Assembly: GCA_032622095.1 (NCBI GenBank)
Contig: CP136061.1
Coordinates: 36,833,797 to 36,897,796, forward strand
Length of the DNA: 64,000 nt
DNA from: Siphonodentalium dalli
Taxonomy: Eukaryota > Mollusca > Scaphopoda > Gadilida > Siphonodentaliidae
Reading direction: 5' to 3'
Made by a program: the position numbers and the translations under genes. Of the stretch, positions 1 through 11,816 are shown piece by piece; within the stretch, counting starts at the first letter, position 1, and the number at the start of each line of letters is the position of its first letter. The notes beneath the pieces are model-generated. The model was given only the letters and a program-made list of their open reading frames with translations. It did not search any database and was not told where the DNA came from.

Positions 1-176
1 TTATTCATCGGTAAGAATTGTTCAGATAATAAGTTTATCAAACGGTTTAAACTTATATGAACACTTTCTATGGTAACTAATTGTCGATGAGTATTTAGTA
101 AATAAATTGTTAAACAACTTTTAGAGCACGTAATAATCGTGGAGACGAAATGTCCGAGATGACATCCGTTCCTTGC

Positions 177-758
177 GCTGCTTTCACAGACCTGCGGCTG
201 ACGCATGCGGCCAATGCATGGGACTATCGGCTTAAGCCGCTTTCACACATGTCCGTTTCTCGGATGCGTTTCCTTGCGTTTCTAATATTTTAACGCATCT
301 GGAAAACGCATCGGTCGAAATAGTGAAGCTAGCCACACATGCTTGTATATGCTTTTTTAGAAAGGCAGGCGAAACGCAGCATTTCAAGTCCGAGACATGA
401 AAAAAAGAAATGCATCCGGCAAACGCACATGTGTGAAAGACCCAGTGATATTAGCACTGTTTTGACCGATGCGTTTTCCGTGTGCGTTAAAATATTAGAA
501 ACGCAAGGAAACTCATCGGAGAAACGGACATGTGTGAAAGCAGCTTTAGGCGCAACGTTTCAACCATACATATATCTGTGGGTTGCGGCTAACGAAGTTA
601 AACGCATCCGATTTCAAACAGTTTTGAAATCAGTTGCGTTTAACTGCGTCAGCCGCAAACCCAGTGATATATGTATGGTTTGAAACGTTACGCATATAAC
701 CCGATAGCCACATGCGTTGGCCGCATGCGTCAGCCGCAGGTATGCGAAAGCAGCTTTA
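177..758. repeat. Nested foldback (palindromic) element
   Basis: The left arm 177-316 is matched in inverted orientation by 461-548 and then by 694-758. The right arm is interrupted by a second inverted repeat, 549-693, whose own arms (549-615 and 625-693) carry 'ATACATATAT' and 'GTTTGAAA'-type blocks facing each other. The outer ends share GCTGCTTTC. This reads as one foldback MITE inserted into an arm of another. No protein is encoded; the open frame across 339-683 is a by-product of the repeat. Confidence 0.7.
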
Positions 759-1628
759 GTTTGATTGAATTCCTTAATCCCGCAATAAATGTGATGACTT
801 AATGCTACGTCGCGTCTAAAAACCTAATCGCGTCGCGTCTGAAAAGTACATAACACATCGAGAGATGTCACAATGGGACACTCGGCCTACGCATTCGCAG
901 TGGATAATGATTTATTCTCGAATTCATATAAATATATAGAGAATTACAAAGAGCTATTTACAGAAAATAATATAATTAGTATGATAGGGTATATATACAT
1001 ATTATTTACATGTCTCCGGTGCAATGGGAAACTATTTCACCCGTCATGGGTTAATGTTTTATCTTGGGTTACGAACATGTCAGGTACGTTTTTATCTAAC
1101 CTATAATGAAAACAGAAGCACGTGTAAGCGGACTGTTGCCGATTGTGTGGAAAGTAAACAGGTAATCTAATTAAGAAGATTGTCAATGGTCGTAACGGTA
1201 GATAAATATTACTAGCAGTATAACTGTTCGACTATACACTGGGAATGTTCGGATAATGATCTCAACAAACAACCTATAAGTTCGCTTATTGAGTTCATCA
1301 CCTGAACTTGCCGCCCCAAATTACTGAGTTGGAATCTCACATGGAACTTAGTAGTAAGGTTGCTTTGCCATTACTATTTATTTATTTGTCATTGTAATAA
1401 CATGTGGGAGAGGGGGTACCCATAAGTGAGTCAGCACTTGTCCTCATATCCCATTGTCTGTATAAACAAATGTATGTTATATAAATTAGACAAATAAATA
1501 TGTTTAAACTAACTAACTTGTATAAGAATGTATCAATCGATTATGTTCCACATACGTCGTCATGTCCACACGTGCATCTCATGCATACGAGCATGGCTTG
1601 ACATCTATTGTTCTGGATGTTATCTCAT
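759..1628. other. Unassigned AT-rich stretch
   Basis: No coding signal, RNA gene or clear repeat boundary was recognised. A short piece near 1245-1310 (TTCGGATAATGATCTCAA) loosely resembles the TTCAGATAATAAGTT motif at 20-40 and 18385-18434. Confidence 0.4.
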
Positions 1629-1632
1629 TTAA

Positions 1633-2013
1633 CCCTTTACCCAACAGGAGGGCCCTGTGCCAATGCATTCTCTTATATATGCGAGTCGACCATAGGTCGC
1701 CTCGCATATATAAGAGAATGCATTGGATTAACACATTAAAAATCATAAAATTGTTAAAAAATGTAAGAAAAAATGGTAAAAAAAGATTTTTTTAGGCCAA
1801 TGCATTCTCTTATATATGCGAGGCGACCTATGGTCGACTCGCATATATAAGAGAATGCATTGGCATATGGCATAACTGTAACTATCACGATGTAGTCAAG
1901 GAACCGGTTCCAATGATATCCATATTTGTATGGTTCTATTGAGACAGACCGAAGATATTTTAGGCTGTTGAAGCTTTATTTGGCCGGTTTTGGCCGGTTT
2001 GTTGGGTAAAGGG
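1633..2013 (+). mobile_element. TTAA-flanked MITE, family A copy 1
   Basis: The ends are CCCTTTACCCAACA and its inverse TGTTGGGTAAAGGG, bounded by TTAA (1629-1632) on the left and TTAT on the right. TTAA targets and CCC termini are typical of piggyBac-like elements, so this is called a non-autonomous piggyBac-like MITE by inference. Inside lie two 67-bp hairpins in opposite orientation (1660-1726 and 1797-1863) separated by an A/T-rich spacer. They are followed by a unique right half containing a GGCCGGTTTTGGCCGG repeat. Confidence 0.8.
1660..1863. repeat. Pair of inverted 67-bp hairpins
   Basis: Each hairpin starts CCAATGCATTCTCTTATATA and ends with its inverse. The arms are 32 bp with a 3-nt loop and a single mismatch (GAGTCGACC against GAGGCGACC). 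The mismatch gives each hairpin a direction, and the two copies here point towards opposite strands. Confidence 0.85.
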
Positions 2014-2748
2014 TTATACGAGTACGCCTTGATATCTCGGGTTCTGGATTTTTCTCCACATTTCCGCCCTTAGTATCAAGCTAGACCGGGCGACATCAGG
2101 TAACAATACTGATGTATATCCAATTCAGTAACCGAATAATACATGCTCGAATGCAGCACGTTTTTGAAATATTGAGATTAGGTAATTGCATGGGCATCTC
2201 ACGCACGAAAATTCAGACGAATACCATAAACCATATTGTCTCCCCATAAGGGAGTATACTTCCGTACTTTAGGGTGGTTTCTGTGAACACTATATTGGCT
2301 CCATATAAGAGAGTATAATGATGTACTTTAAGAGTATAATGCTGTACTATAGTGTGATTTCTGATAACACTATCGAGTCCTTGTGGCATATACATACATG
2401 TATTTCACACACAAAAACGAAAATCCAGCTGTATGACAGATGTATATAAATCTGGTGACAGTCAGGATAAATAAAACAGCTTGAACGCCTAAATTCTGGA
2501 ACATAAACATCGTGCTTCTCGAATGTTGATCCTATGAAATCGGCTGCATATATAATGAAACATACAATGTGCACATATTTTAATCACGAAAAACTGTGAT
2601 TTATATTGACTATAGAAACACTAAATAGACCGAAATGCCCGAAACCATCGCATAAATTTGGCGACAATGTAGAGATTAATCTTATTGAATAACAAAGAAC
2701 AAAAATTTATATTTAAAAAGTAATGCTAAACCAACAAAACAATACAGC
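2014..2748. other. Unassigned AT-rich stretch
   Basis: Short local direct repeats occur near 2230-2350 (variants of 'agtataatg.tgtactt'). No gene, RNA or bounded element was recognised. Confidence 0.4.
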
Positions 2749-3105
2749 CTGTTCTCCAAAAAAAACCGCGCATTATCTGCTTGTAATATAAATTGTTTTA
2801 GGTTGCTAATCTGCTGAGAATGGCCTCATTTTAAGTCGACAATGTGCTGAAAATGAGAGCATTTTAGTCACAATATCAACTCACAATTGGCGATTCTAAG
2901 CAGAATATGTGTGCACAATGACACATATAAGCAAACTCACGACTTTTCAGGTGTACACTCTTTAACATGTGTGTTCACTGTGGTCCGCGCCATAAAACGA
3001 AATAACGGACATGATTCCACTCTGCTTATTTCAGAATAAAAATAATCACATTATGAACCTATTTAACTTCATAGGTCGAGTATGTGCGTATTTGCGCAAT
3101 GATAT
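2749..3105 (-). repeat. Dispersed AT-rich repeat, family R1 copy
   Basis: One of about six copies of a roughly 400-bp repeat. Its forward strand starts near GCAAATACGCACATAATCGA and ends near GGAGAACAGGCTG. The middle is a foldback: ATCTGCTTAGAATCGCC faces GGCGATTCTAAGCAGAT. The ends are not a convincing terminal inverted repeat, so the class is unknown. Confidence 0.6.
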
Positions 3106-3204
3106 GTTAAACAATAACACTGCAAGGTTATTTACTGAGGTTGAAGAGACAAGTGATCAGGGATAGAGCAGAATGTACTAGTCGGAGCGAATATATATAC
3201 TCCC

Positions 3205-3330
3205 TGTGTGAGACTCGCACATATAAGATAATACATTGGCACAGTGTTTTCGAAAAAAGTCAGTAAGCTCCAGTCATGGCAGGGTGAAACACATGCACAA
3301 ATATCAGGATTTTCAGAACATTACACACCG
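3205..3330 (+). mobile_element. MITE fragment, family E, half hairpin
   Basis: A degraded right arm of the 67-bp hairpin (3211-3239, ending ATACATTGGCACAG) is followed by GTTTTCGAAAAAAGTCAG. That flank matches those at 16736 and, inverted, at 53600. The left part is missing. Confidence 0.5.
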
Positions 3331-5689
3331 GGAGGTTTTTGGCAGATTTTGTTTTACTTTCAGGTTCTATTGCACATACAACCCAATTCGAAGTTGGAAG
3401 CAAATGTTGGCCCTCTACATTTAAAAGTTCGATAAATGTTAAAAATATTCGAACATTATTCGAATAATCGTTTGTAACGTCCGGCGAATAGCAAATTCGA
3501 GAGAGCGAATATCGAACACTATACGAATATAACAGATGCTACAGTCCGCATGGTTATTTACTCAGACGATACAGACGCAATTTCCATAAACAAAATAATG
3601 GCAAGGATTATAGCAACATTTGCAATTCTGATCAAATGCTGTCCACAGGCGAGCGAAAATCAGTCTATCTACAGTCAGCTATATTAGATTATGTAGCATC
3701 AATAAGAATGATCTCTATTAGTGAAATGATGTAGATGGATGGTCGTGATTAGTTATTGTCTCCAGAAGTAGTCGGAATTACCATCCGTGGCTATTGATTT
3801 TGGAGAATACAATGGCAATTTGTTAGGAGATATGCAATTAATAAATATTTAATGTCTTGTATTGGTATTCACGTTTTATATTTTCCAGCTACTTTGTTTC
3901 ACTTCTGGGTGCGGATCAACATAACGGAGCTTTGTTCCCGCAGGGACCTGGTGATGTGGGTTGGGGATACCTTCTTAATTAAAAGTCCACGGTAACCCAA
4001 TCCCCTTGTACTGAATCGAACTGAACTGATTTACACCATGGTATCGCCCCAAATTTCTTTTAAACAAGCTCTTTTGTTTGGTAAGATGACACTGTGAAAA
4101 TGAAAAAGAAAATTTTGCTTTATTAGAAGCAACCCTAAACTTTTCAAAATCATCCAGCAGATTCTCACCATGCAAGCAATACATTTCCAATGGGCTCACT
4201 CAGTACCAAAACCCCAAACCCGTTTATTAGTGTTTTGGAACGTACACGTGCCATCATTCTCATAACGTGTGTTAACGTCCCGACAGTTGACAACTTAGTA
4301 CAAAACACCCAATACCTTTGCCAGTAAAATATTCACCGACTGCACGATATACAGCGTAATGACACCATTTTTCAGCAATCCACAAATATCGTACTTGCAT
4401 GCTATGTTTAGGATTCATGTTATTGTATTCATCCACCGTCATCCCCAATTGTGTATCATCACTCAGTGTAGTAATAATACGTTATGACACATATTTTGCA
4501 TGCAGGTTTCTTTCAAGAACTTGTCCCCAAACCTCCATTATTTGTATTTCATTATACAAAATAAGTATGTTTAAATCCAATCAACCGAAGCATATTGACG
4601 TGAATATACAAAGGAATAATTGGGATCCGGGCATAATTAGTTCCTGTTGATACGGAATATAACAAATTGTCCCACATGTGCATATCGGATAAGATTATAA
4701 CGCAGATCGATGGTCGGCTGTTATTTCAATAAAACTACGCGCTCAGTAAATACAATTCCTGATTGCAGATTACCTCGATAATGACGTTTCAGTGCATATC
4801 TATGCTAAAACACTATAGAGTAATGTATGGGCATGCCCAATTAGCCACTCATCATAGCCACTATTGTATCCGTACCGTATTATCCACATAGAGACGCGTG
4901 ATTCAGCAACTGGTAGCTAAAACAGCGACAGTATCCAGTGACATCGCAACTGTGGATTGTATCTTTCATTCATACCTGAAACACCATTGATTGAATTTTT
5001 TATGATACTTGAATATCCAACCAGTATTTAGTAATAAATGTGTTGGTTTTAGACCAAAAGGCAACTAATATTGGTACTTTCTGACAATATTTTTGGCTCA
5101 GATGGCCATCAGTTGCAAATATCCTATCACAGAGGGGGTCTCAAATAGGAGCGGAACCAGGGACACATATCTTTCCTCCATAGTAAGACTTGTGATTAGG
5201 ATCTTTTCAAACGTGTATTAAGCCAAACATCGTCATGGTGCGGTTTGCTGTTTCGTGCGAAAATGATGTTCTTTCATGCAGGTTTTCACATGGGAGTATC
5301 GAGACTAGCATACATTCGAGATCCTTTCTGTAAGTGAAGGATACTTTATATCATCTTTGTGATTGGTGTTATGGAACGACATGTTCCATCGGAACGCGAT
5401 ACCTCGACTGACATGGATAATCGATTTGTATTGTTAGCATGTATCAAGATAACAGCTGGTCCATTAACCACGGATAACTTACTCAATCTGGTTAAAGAAA
5501 ATAAATAATTACAGCTGCGGACATGTGCACTTCATGTGGGTGACATTTACCTATCGGAATGTGCTCAGAGCTGGCGAGTCACTTAACCATTATAATATAC
5601 GACTGTGGTACGATCCAGGTACGCGCAGGGCCGATGACCCCGATGTATAAGTTTGTTGCACGTTATGTCGCAAAAAGCCGCGCAACATA
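3331..5689. other. Unassigned stretch
   Basis: About 2.3 kb with only short chance reading frames. I see no conserved protein motif, splice-bounded exon, RNA gene or bounded repeat here. Confidence 0.35.
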
Positions 5690-6025
5690 TCCTTGCAGAA
5701 ATACGCACATAATCGACATGTAATGTGAAATAGGTACATAATGTGATTATTTGATTATGAAATAAGCAGATAATAGACTCCTACCCAGTATTTCGGCCAT
5801 AGTGAAAACACCTGTTAAAGACCGTACATGTGAGTTGGCTTATTTGTGTCATTGTCCGCACATAATTTGCTAAGAATCGCCTCATTATATAATGTGACTA
5901 AACTGTTCTCATTTTGAGCACATTATCGACTCAAAATGAACCAATTCCAAGCAGATTATCTACCTAAACAAGTTTGTAATATAAGCATATAAGGTGCGGA
6001 ATCTGCGGATGTGTGGGAGAACATG
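5690..6025 (+). repeat. Dispersed AT-rich repeat, family R1 copy
   Basis: Matches the 2749-3105 repeat in the opposite orientation, from AAATACGCACATAATCGAC to GGGAGAACATGCTG. Confidence 0.6.
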
Positions 6026-6109
6026 CTGAATAATCACCATTTATTTGTGTCGATGTGCCATCTCAGTGGGTGACGGTTGTAAATTCATATAAATACAGTC
6101 GGATCAAAT

Positions 6110-6240
6110 ATAGATCCACAAAACGAAATAACGGGTTTGAGTCCATTATCTGCTTATTCGATAATCATATGATCACATTATGCACCTATTTAATTATAGG
6201 TCGATTATGTGCGTTTCTTCGGGAGGATATGTTGGATTAT
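6110..6240 (-). repeat. Partial R1 repeat
   Basis: The segment from ACGAAATAACGG to GATTATGTGCGTTTCTTCG is the left third of R1 in reverse. It lies about 90 bp from the previous copy, facing it. Confidence 0.55.
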
Positions 6241-6279
6241 TCACCTTGGTGACTGCATGGCCACTCAGACATTTATGCT

Positions 6280-6450
6280 ATTTTTTTTGAAAAATGTAAG
6301 AAAAAGTAAAAATTAATATAGAATAAAGAACAATTGATAAAAAATTATACAAAATTGTTTGGCCAATGCATTCTCTTATATATGCGAGGCGACCTATGGT
6401 CGACTCGCATATATAAGAGAATGCATTGGCACAGGGTATATGGGATATGG
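6280..6450. mobile_element. Hairpin-bearing MITE remnant
   Basis: A full 67-bp hairpin at 6363-6429 is preceded by the usual A/T-rich spacer (AATGTAAGAAAAAGT) and followed by CACAGGGTATATGGG. That right flank matches family B (as at 51623-51640). No family B terminus is present, so this is a truncated copy. Confidence 0.65.
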
Positions 6451-8209
6451 TTATTCATGTTTTGTTTAAAGGTCGTTTATATCTTCCGGCCACCCTGAAC
6501 TGTCTCTATATATTGGGTCATGTGTACATATAATGATGTTACACATATATTCTTATAGTGGTGTAGTTTGTAACTTTCATTTTTGTAAATTGTGTGTGAC
6601 AACTTTTTTAAGTCTGAAATCTGGCGTCTCAATTACATTTGCAGTATTTATAATATGTTCCCAAATGTACCACGATATGTACACGATATGGCAGTTGCTG
6701 CCCTGTGTTACAATGAACATAAGTGATGGAGAGACATCGGTTTGCCGTTCAGACAATGTGAGATCATATCACACCCTCTGGAGATTAACTTGGCACGAAC
6801 CAGTGATATCATCTTTGGGGAACAAATAACCAATTTTATTTGAACCGAAGACACGAAAGCAATCAACTAAAATCCCGACAAGTAATGATAGGATTACGTT
6901 GTAAACCTGACGACATTGAGGGCCAATCGAGAACAGGTCATGCTAGAACCATTTGATCTTAGCGTTGATAGGAAAATTGCAACCGGTAACGGTCAAGGGG
7001 TTGGGCAAAACAAACAGTGTATTGACATCCATCTACTAGAGCTGATATTTACAAATATCGGAATGGGATCTGGAATTACTTCATTGTTAGGAGAGTCGAT
7101 TCTTATATGAGCTGCAAACTATTGTACGAGATGGAAGACGTGATATATCGGGATTTTGGGTAAGGATTTATCGGTTATGTCGGACATCCCGTATTCTATT
7201 CACAAACTGATCACAAAGCGAAAACAGATAGATATGAGTTGATATCCTACAGATATATGATACATGACAATCGATTAACAGTGTGTTCATGTTAACGGTC
7301 GTGTGAGATCGAGTCACAACTCAGGACGAAGGTCGTGTCGACAAAGTTTATAAACTACTTCTTCGCCGTTCGTAGTTGTGTGTCAAGAATTACCGTGCTT
7401 TCGGTAACGAAAATTACAGAGATAGCCCCCCCCCCCCCCCTGGGGGGTTGGACAAAATTTTCAGGCACGTATGCTGATTTTTTTTCTTTCGACCTTTGTT
7501 GGGACCCATCCACCCCCGCGTCCAAAAAATTTCCGTTTTCGGCAGTTTTTTCCCGACCATTTTTGGACACTCACCCCCTTTTAACACTAAAACAGAGATT
7601 TGCCGGGGGAATTCACTGTAAACAGCTGTATATGAATTCCTGTGCATACTATTTGTCAGGGATGTTAACATTGACATGTAGATAGGCACGAGTCATTTTG
7701 GGGTAAACAAAAAATGGCTGCCAGCGGCCATCTTGGATTTCAAAATTCAATCCATTACCATTGGCTACAGGCTATACTATTTGTCTAATCATCATGAAAT
7801 TTTTCATTTATATTAATATTGACATTCTAATGTGTTTTAGCCAAACTCATGGCAAAAACAGTCAAAAAGTCTTGTCATTTATCCGTGAATTTTCGGCGCG
7901 GTATATGGTTCTTTTGCGCGAACATGGGACAGCCATAAGCGCTGGCTCTCAATCCGACGGGCGTCCCTGGACATGGCACTATAAGGGCGGAGGATTGGAA
8001 TTTATCCTGTACGTTTTTCGATGTGTCTGAAATATTTTGATACTGAGATAATATTCTAAGCATTGATTGTCGATTCATGGTACTTGGAATGCAGATGGCG
8101 ACACAAAGTCCGATCGAACCCCCAACCGAGTCAAATGAGTAGCTCAGTGGTCCGCCTCAGCTATCCGATCCGTTTCTCCAAAGTGACATTAGAATCTTCA
8201 AATCACACA
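6451..8209. other. Unassigned stretch with a C run
   Basis: Contains a 15-C run at 7426-7440 next to a G run. No gene was recognised. The open frames on both strands around 7335-7689 are held open by this low-complexity GC-rich patch. Confidence 0.35.
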
Positions 8210-8213
8210 TTAA

Positions 8214-8606
8214 TCCTTTACCCAACAGAACGGCCCTGTGCCAATGCATTCTCTTATATATGCGAGTCGACCATAGGTCGCCTCGCATATATAAGAGAAT
8301 GCATTGGCTTAAAACATTAAAAATTATAAAATTGTTAAAGAATGTAAGAAAAAAATGGTAAAAAGTGTTAAAAAAAGATTTTTTGTAGGCCAATGCATTC
8401 TCTTATATATGCGAGGCGACCTATGGTCGACTCGCATATATAAGAGAATGCATTGGCACAGGGCATAACTGTAACTATCACAATGTGGTCAAGGAGCCGG
8501 TTCCAATGATATCCATATTTGTATGGTTCTATTGAGACAGACCGAAGATATTTTAGGCTGTTGAAGCTTTATTTGGCCGGTTTTGGCCGGTTTGTTGGGT
8601 AAAGGG
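8214..8606 (+). mobile_element. TTAA-flanked MITE, family A copy 2
   Basis: Flanked by TTAA at 8210-8213 and 8607-8610. The termini are the CCTTTACCCAACAG type and its inverse. It carries two inverted hairpins, 8241-8307 and 8390-8456, and the same right half as 1633-2013. The target duplication is intact, so this is probably a fairly recent insertion. Confidence 0.85.
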
Positions 8607-8610
8607 TTAA

Positions 8611-9090
8611 TCCTCTCCTTACCAAATACTTGTTGATGAGTAGTTACCTTATTAAACGATCTGACAATAACCTATTATCTCAAAATTTCTCCCCAATGAA
8701 TAAGAGTCTGCTCGTCTGTTGTTTGATTGTATTACCTCAATTACCCAAATGAATAAAGACTATTCCAATGTATATATCTATACTGAATGAGAGAATCCAA
8801 TCAGTATTGAAATGGTTAAACGTACTTGCATATGACGTGGAATTCGTCCTGGTGCATATGCGAAGTACTTGGTGATAATATACAAGTGAACATGGTGAAA
8901 GATCTTGTAAACTGTTTTGCGATCCCCGTATGACTGTGATTACCGAAGGACACAATGCAACCATTATTTTTTAGTTTCACATGTAGAATGTACGGGTGGA
9001 TTTATTAAAAAATGAAGTGTGACATCGCAAACATTAAAAGGGCATATTTCTGCGATATGTGTTTTCTTTTGTACTATGCACGATATTCAA
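8611..9090. other. Unassigned stretch
   Basis: No gene, RNA or bounded repeat was recognised. A weak resemblance to 18880-19130 (GAGAATCC..GTATTGAAATGGTTAA) suggests an old shared repeat. Confidence 0.3.
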
Positions 9091-9564
9091 TAAAGTTGTA
9101 GGACAATCTGTTATTGTGTTCGTGGGTGCATTCTTATGACTTGCCAAGCCGTTTCCATCCGCTCTCGGTATAAGTGACCCGCCATATCAGATCCAGTCGC
9201 CGGTAAGTCGGGATGTTTTTACCCTGTGCCAATGCATTGGCCTAACAATTTTTTACAATTTTAATAATTTGTTCTTGTATTCTTTAACAATTTTATAATT
9301 TCACCCATACAGAGCCCCAGACAAACATGAGCAGACGACACTCTTCTATATGCTTCTATATATGTGTGGGGCTCCCTGCATGTTTTTTTTATTTTATGTC
9401 CTAAAAATTGTCAGAAACATTTATTTAAAAAAAATTATAAAAAATTGTTAGGCCAATGCATTCTCTTATATATGCGAGGCGACCTATGGTCGACTCGCAT
9501 ATATAAGAGAATGCATTGGCACAGGGTAAAAAAATCCGTAAAGTTGTAGGACAATCTGTTATTG
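9091..9564. repeat. 26-bp direct repeat flanking family C element
   Basis: The word TAAAGTTGTAGGACAATCTG plus TTATTG occurs at 9091-9116 and again at 9539-9564, enclosing the family C MITE and some extra left sequence. It is longer than any usual cut-and-paste target duplication. Confidence 0.7.
9175..9538 (+). mobile_element. Hairpin-bearing MITE, family C copy 1
   Basis: The left end, TGACCCGCCATATCAGATCC, matches the terminal repeat of the complete copy at 36128-36531. The right terminal repeat is cut off just after TAAAAAAATCC. The first hairpin has collapsed to CCAATGCATTGG (9229-9240). The second is full length (9453-9519). A small stem GAGCCCCA/TGGGGCTC lies in the middle (about 9310-9373). 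Confidence 0.7.
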
Positions 9565-11142
9565 GAAGACATGTAAGTTCAATAGGAAGTCATGCACCTA
9601 CATTTGTCTCAAAATATATGTTAAATATGCTCCCTAGTTTATCAAAACATGTTTTAGACGCGGATTCAGAAGCAATTGTAGCTCCCATATACTGCCTATC
9701 ATAATAATTCCGATGGTTGATGACATGAGTGTAGAAATTGGTTACAATACACCAAATGATTTACATAGGCCTCAGTGTTAACAGATCCCGCTGGCCTGTA
9801 TTCGCAGGAAAGGGTTGACCCTGCACGAGTATTACAGATTAAAGAACGTCCTTTTAGACACCCGAAAATGTGCCCAAAATTACTTGTCAACGTATTGCGT
9901 TACACTGCAGCTTGACAAACGTCACACTGCCCTTAAAATGGAGAAAAAAATGACATCGAAAAAAACACCAACCCCTCCCATAAATTATTCGCCAATTGGA
10001 CAGCCCTAACCGTTCACCATGTGGCTATATTTGACGTTTCTCGTCGGGAAACACTTTTGTGCATTGTTTGTGCATTTTCATCCATGTATCATTGACCATT
10101 CAGTTTCCAGGATTGTTTTTATGCTGATCCTAGCTTGGGGGTCCCAGGGGAAATCACCCTACTTATTTGTATTTGGTGTATTATAACCAGTTGAACCTGG
10201 GGCTATTATGTATTTCTTGAATCCGTCTCGACGGTCGGGTCTGTTAACTACCGTGGCGACGAGACGACACGTGGTATAACACCAACTCGTCATGAGATGA
10301 CAAATTGGGTCTGTCTGCCACTCCTTGTGGTATTCCTGGAACGATCCCAGTGATAAAAACTGATACCAGACAGACCGAGTTAAACAAACCGTGATATATA
10401 GCGATCGATGTAAGATATCCGGACATTTAGAACATTCCAAGATATACCGTGATCGTGAAGAAAGGAGGTAGAAAGTTATTTCACCATTTAAACTGACATG
10501 ACTCATTCCAGCTTCCAAATTTTGTCTGCGTAATCTGGGAGGAGGTACCCATGGCACAGAAGTGAAATAAACGCTCTTTCTGTCTACCATATCGGGAATA
10601 TAATAATACAAAACACTATTATCTGTTTCATCTGTGGGGGGGGGGGGGGGGCAAACATCGTGTTCAAAGTTGTATTTTTATTACTATAATGCGTCTTTCT
10701 GTGACATATAATGCTCTTAGAAGTGTAGTTCAAGTATTCATCGATGCAGCAACTTATTAAAAAGCTAATATTATAATGTGATGTTTGGAGCGCAGACCGC
10801 TAAGTGGGTTTAATGTATATGAATCTATACTATGGGCCAACACAGTCACTCCAACAAAGTCACTCCAGGTCTCCAGTTTTTAACTAGTGGATGATCTCTT
10901 CGGGCGTAGCCATATCAGATTCATTGCATCATCTAGTACACAGTACCGCATATAGCCGCGTATAACAGCTTCATTTTTATCGATGATTGGCAGAGGTGTC
11001 ATGTATCATGTTTGGAGAGATTCTAGTGTTTGCACTTGCATTACGTCTACATTTAATTTCTGTTTTCCGTCTGAATTGTAAATTTAGCTAAGGAAATTTT
11101 CATTAAATTGGTGTTGACAAATAAGATGGGGTATCATTGATT
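9565..11142. other. Unassigned stretch with a G run
   Basis: Includes a 16-G run at 10636-10651. A 150-codon minus-strand frame at 10159-10611 has no recognisable domain and I do not call it a gene. Confidence 0.35.
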
Positions 11143-11430
11143 GATTTGGGGTTTAATGTCGCTCTCAACAATAAGGCCATATCACGACATTGCCAGTTTT
11201 ATTGGTGGAAGAAATCCGCACACTTACAGCTAATCTAACAGTGATTTCAATGGCTGACAAACTCGTCGACCATGTGCGGCAAACCATTGGCGGGTAACTG
11301 GCAACTCCACCAGATAACGATACCTAGGTATAAATCGACGATGGAAACATGTGGATTTGAACCCTCATCGCCAGCGCTGGATTGCGAGACGGCTTGGAGT
11401 TGTACCCCTAACCATCGGAGCCACCTATGG
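11143..11430 (-). mobile_element. tRNA-derived SINE, copy 1
   Basis: On the minus strand the head has a box A-like GGTGGCTCCGATGG and a box B GGTTCAAATCC (inverse of 11352-11362), followed by a body shared with 51850-52165. The tail runs into TTGAGAGCGACATTAAAC and then (TCAA)n-like sequence, a 3' end common in molluscan SINEs. RNA polymerase III transcription is inferred from the boxes. Confidence 0.75.
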
Positions 11431-11588
11431 CCCGGAGTATCATTGAACTTGTGTTTATCACAACCATGCATCAGCATGCCAAGGGGGCCCTTCGTGTGAG
11501 GGATATACCTCTAAATATCCCTGTTATCGGAATCGTCACTCCTTATCGAGATTTTGTTGCTAAATTTCATGTCAACTTATAACACCTA

Positions 11589-11814
<226 letters not shown>

Positions 11815-11816
11815 AA

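Noticed and set aside
1562-1795. Short frames with an RIYKRMHW-type motif, also seen near 8157, 9364, 24463, 36277 and 38580
   Set aside because: The recurring peptide is the translation of the 67-bp hairpin in MITEs, not a protein family.
7426-7440. C run and other homopolymer runs (10636, 41380, 59440) as functional quadruplex sites
   Set aside because: Single uninterrupted runs without conserved context; length is also prone to assembly error.
10159-10611. 150-codon minus-strand open frame
   Set aside because: No domain, signal or repeat relation recognised; the composition is not convincingly coding and no splice-bounded exon or start context supports it.
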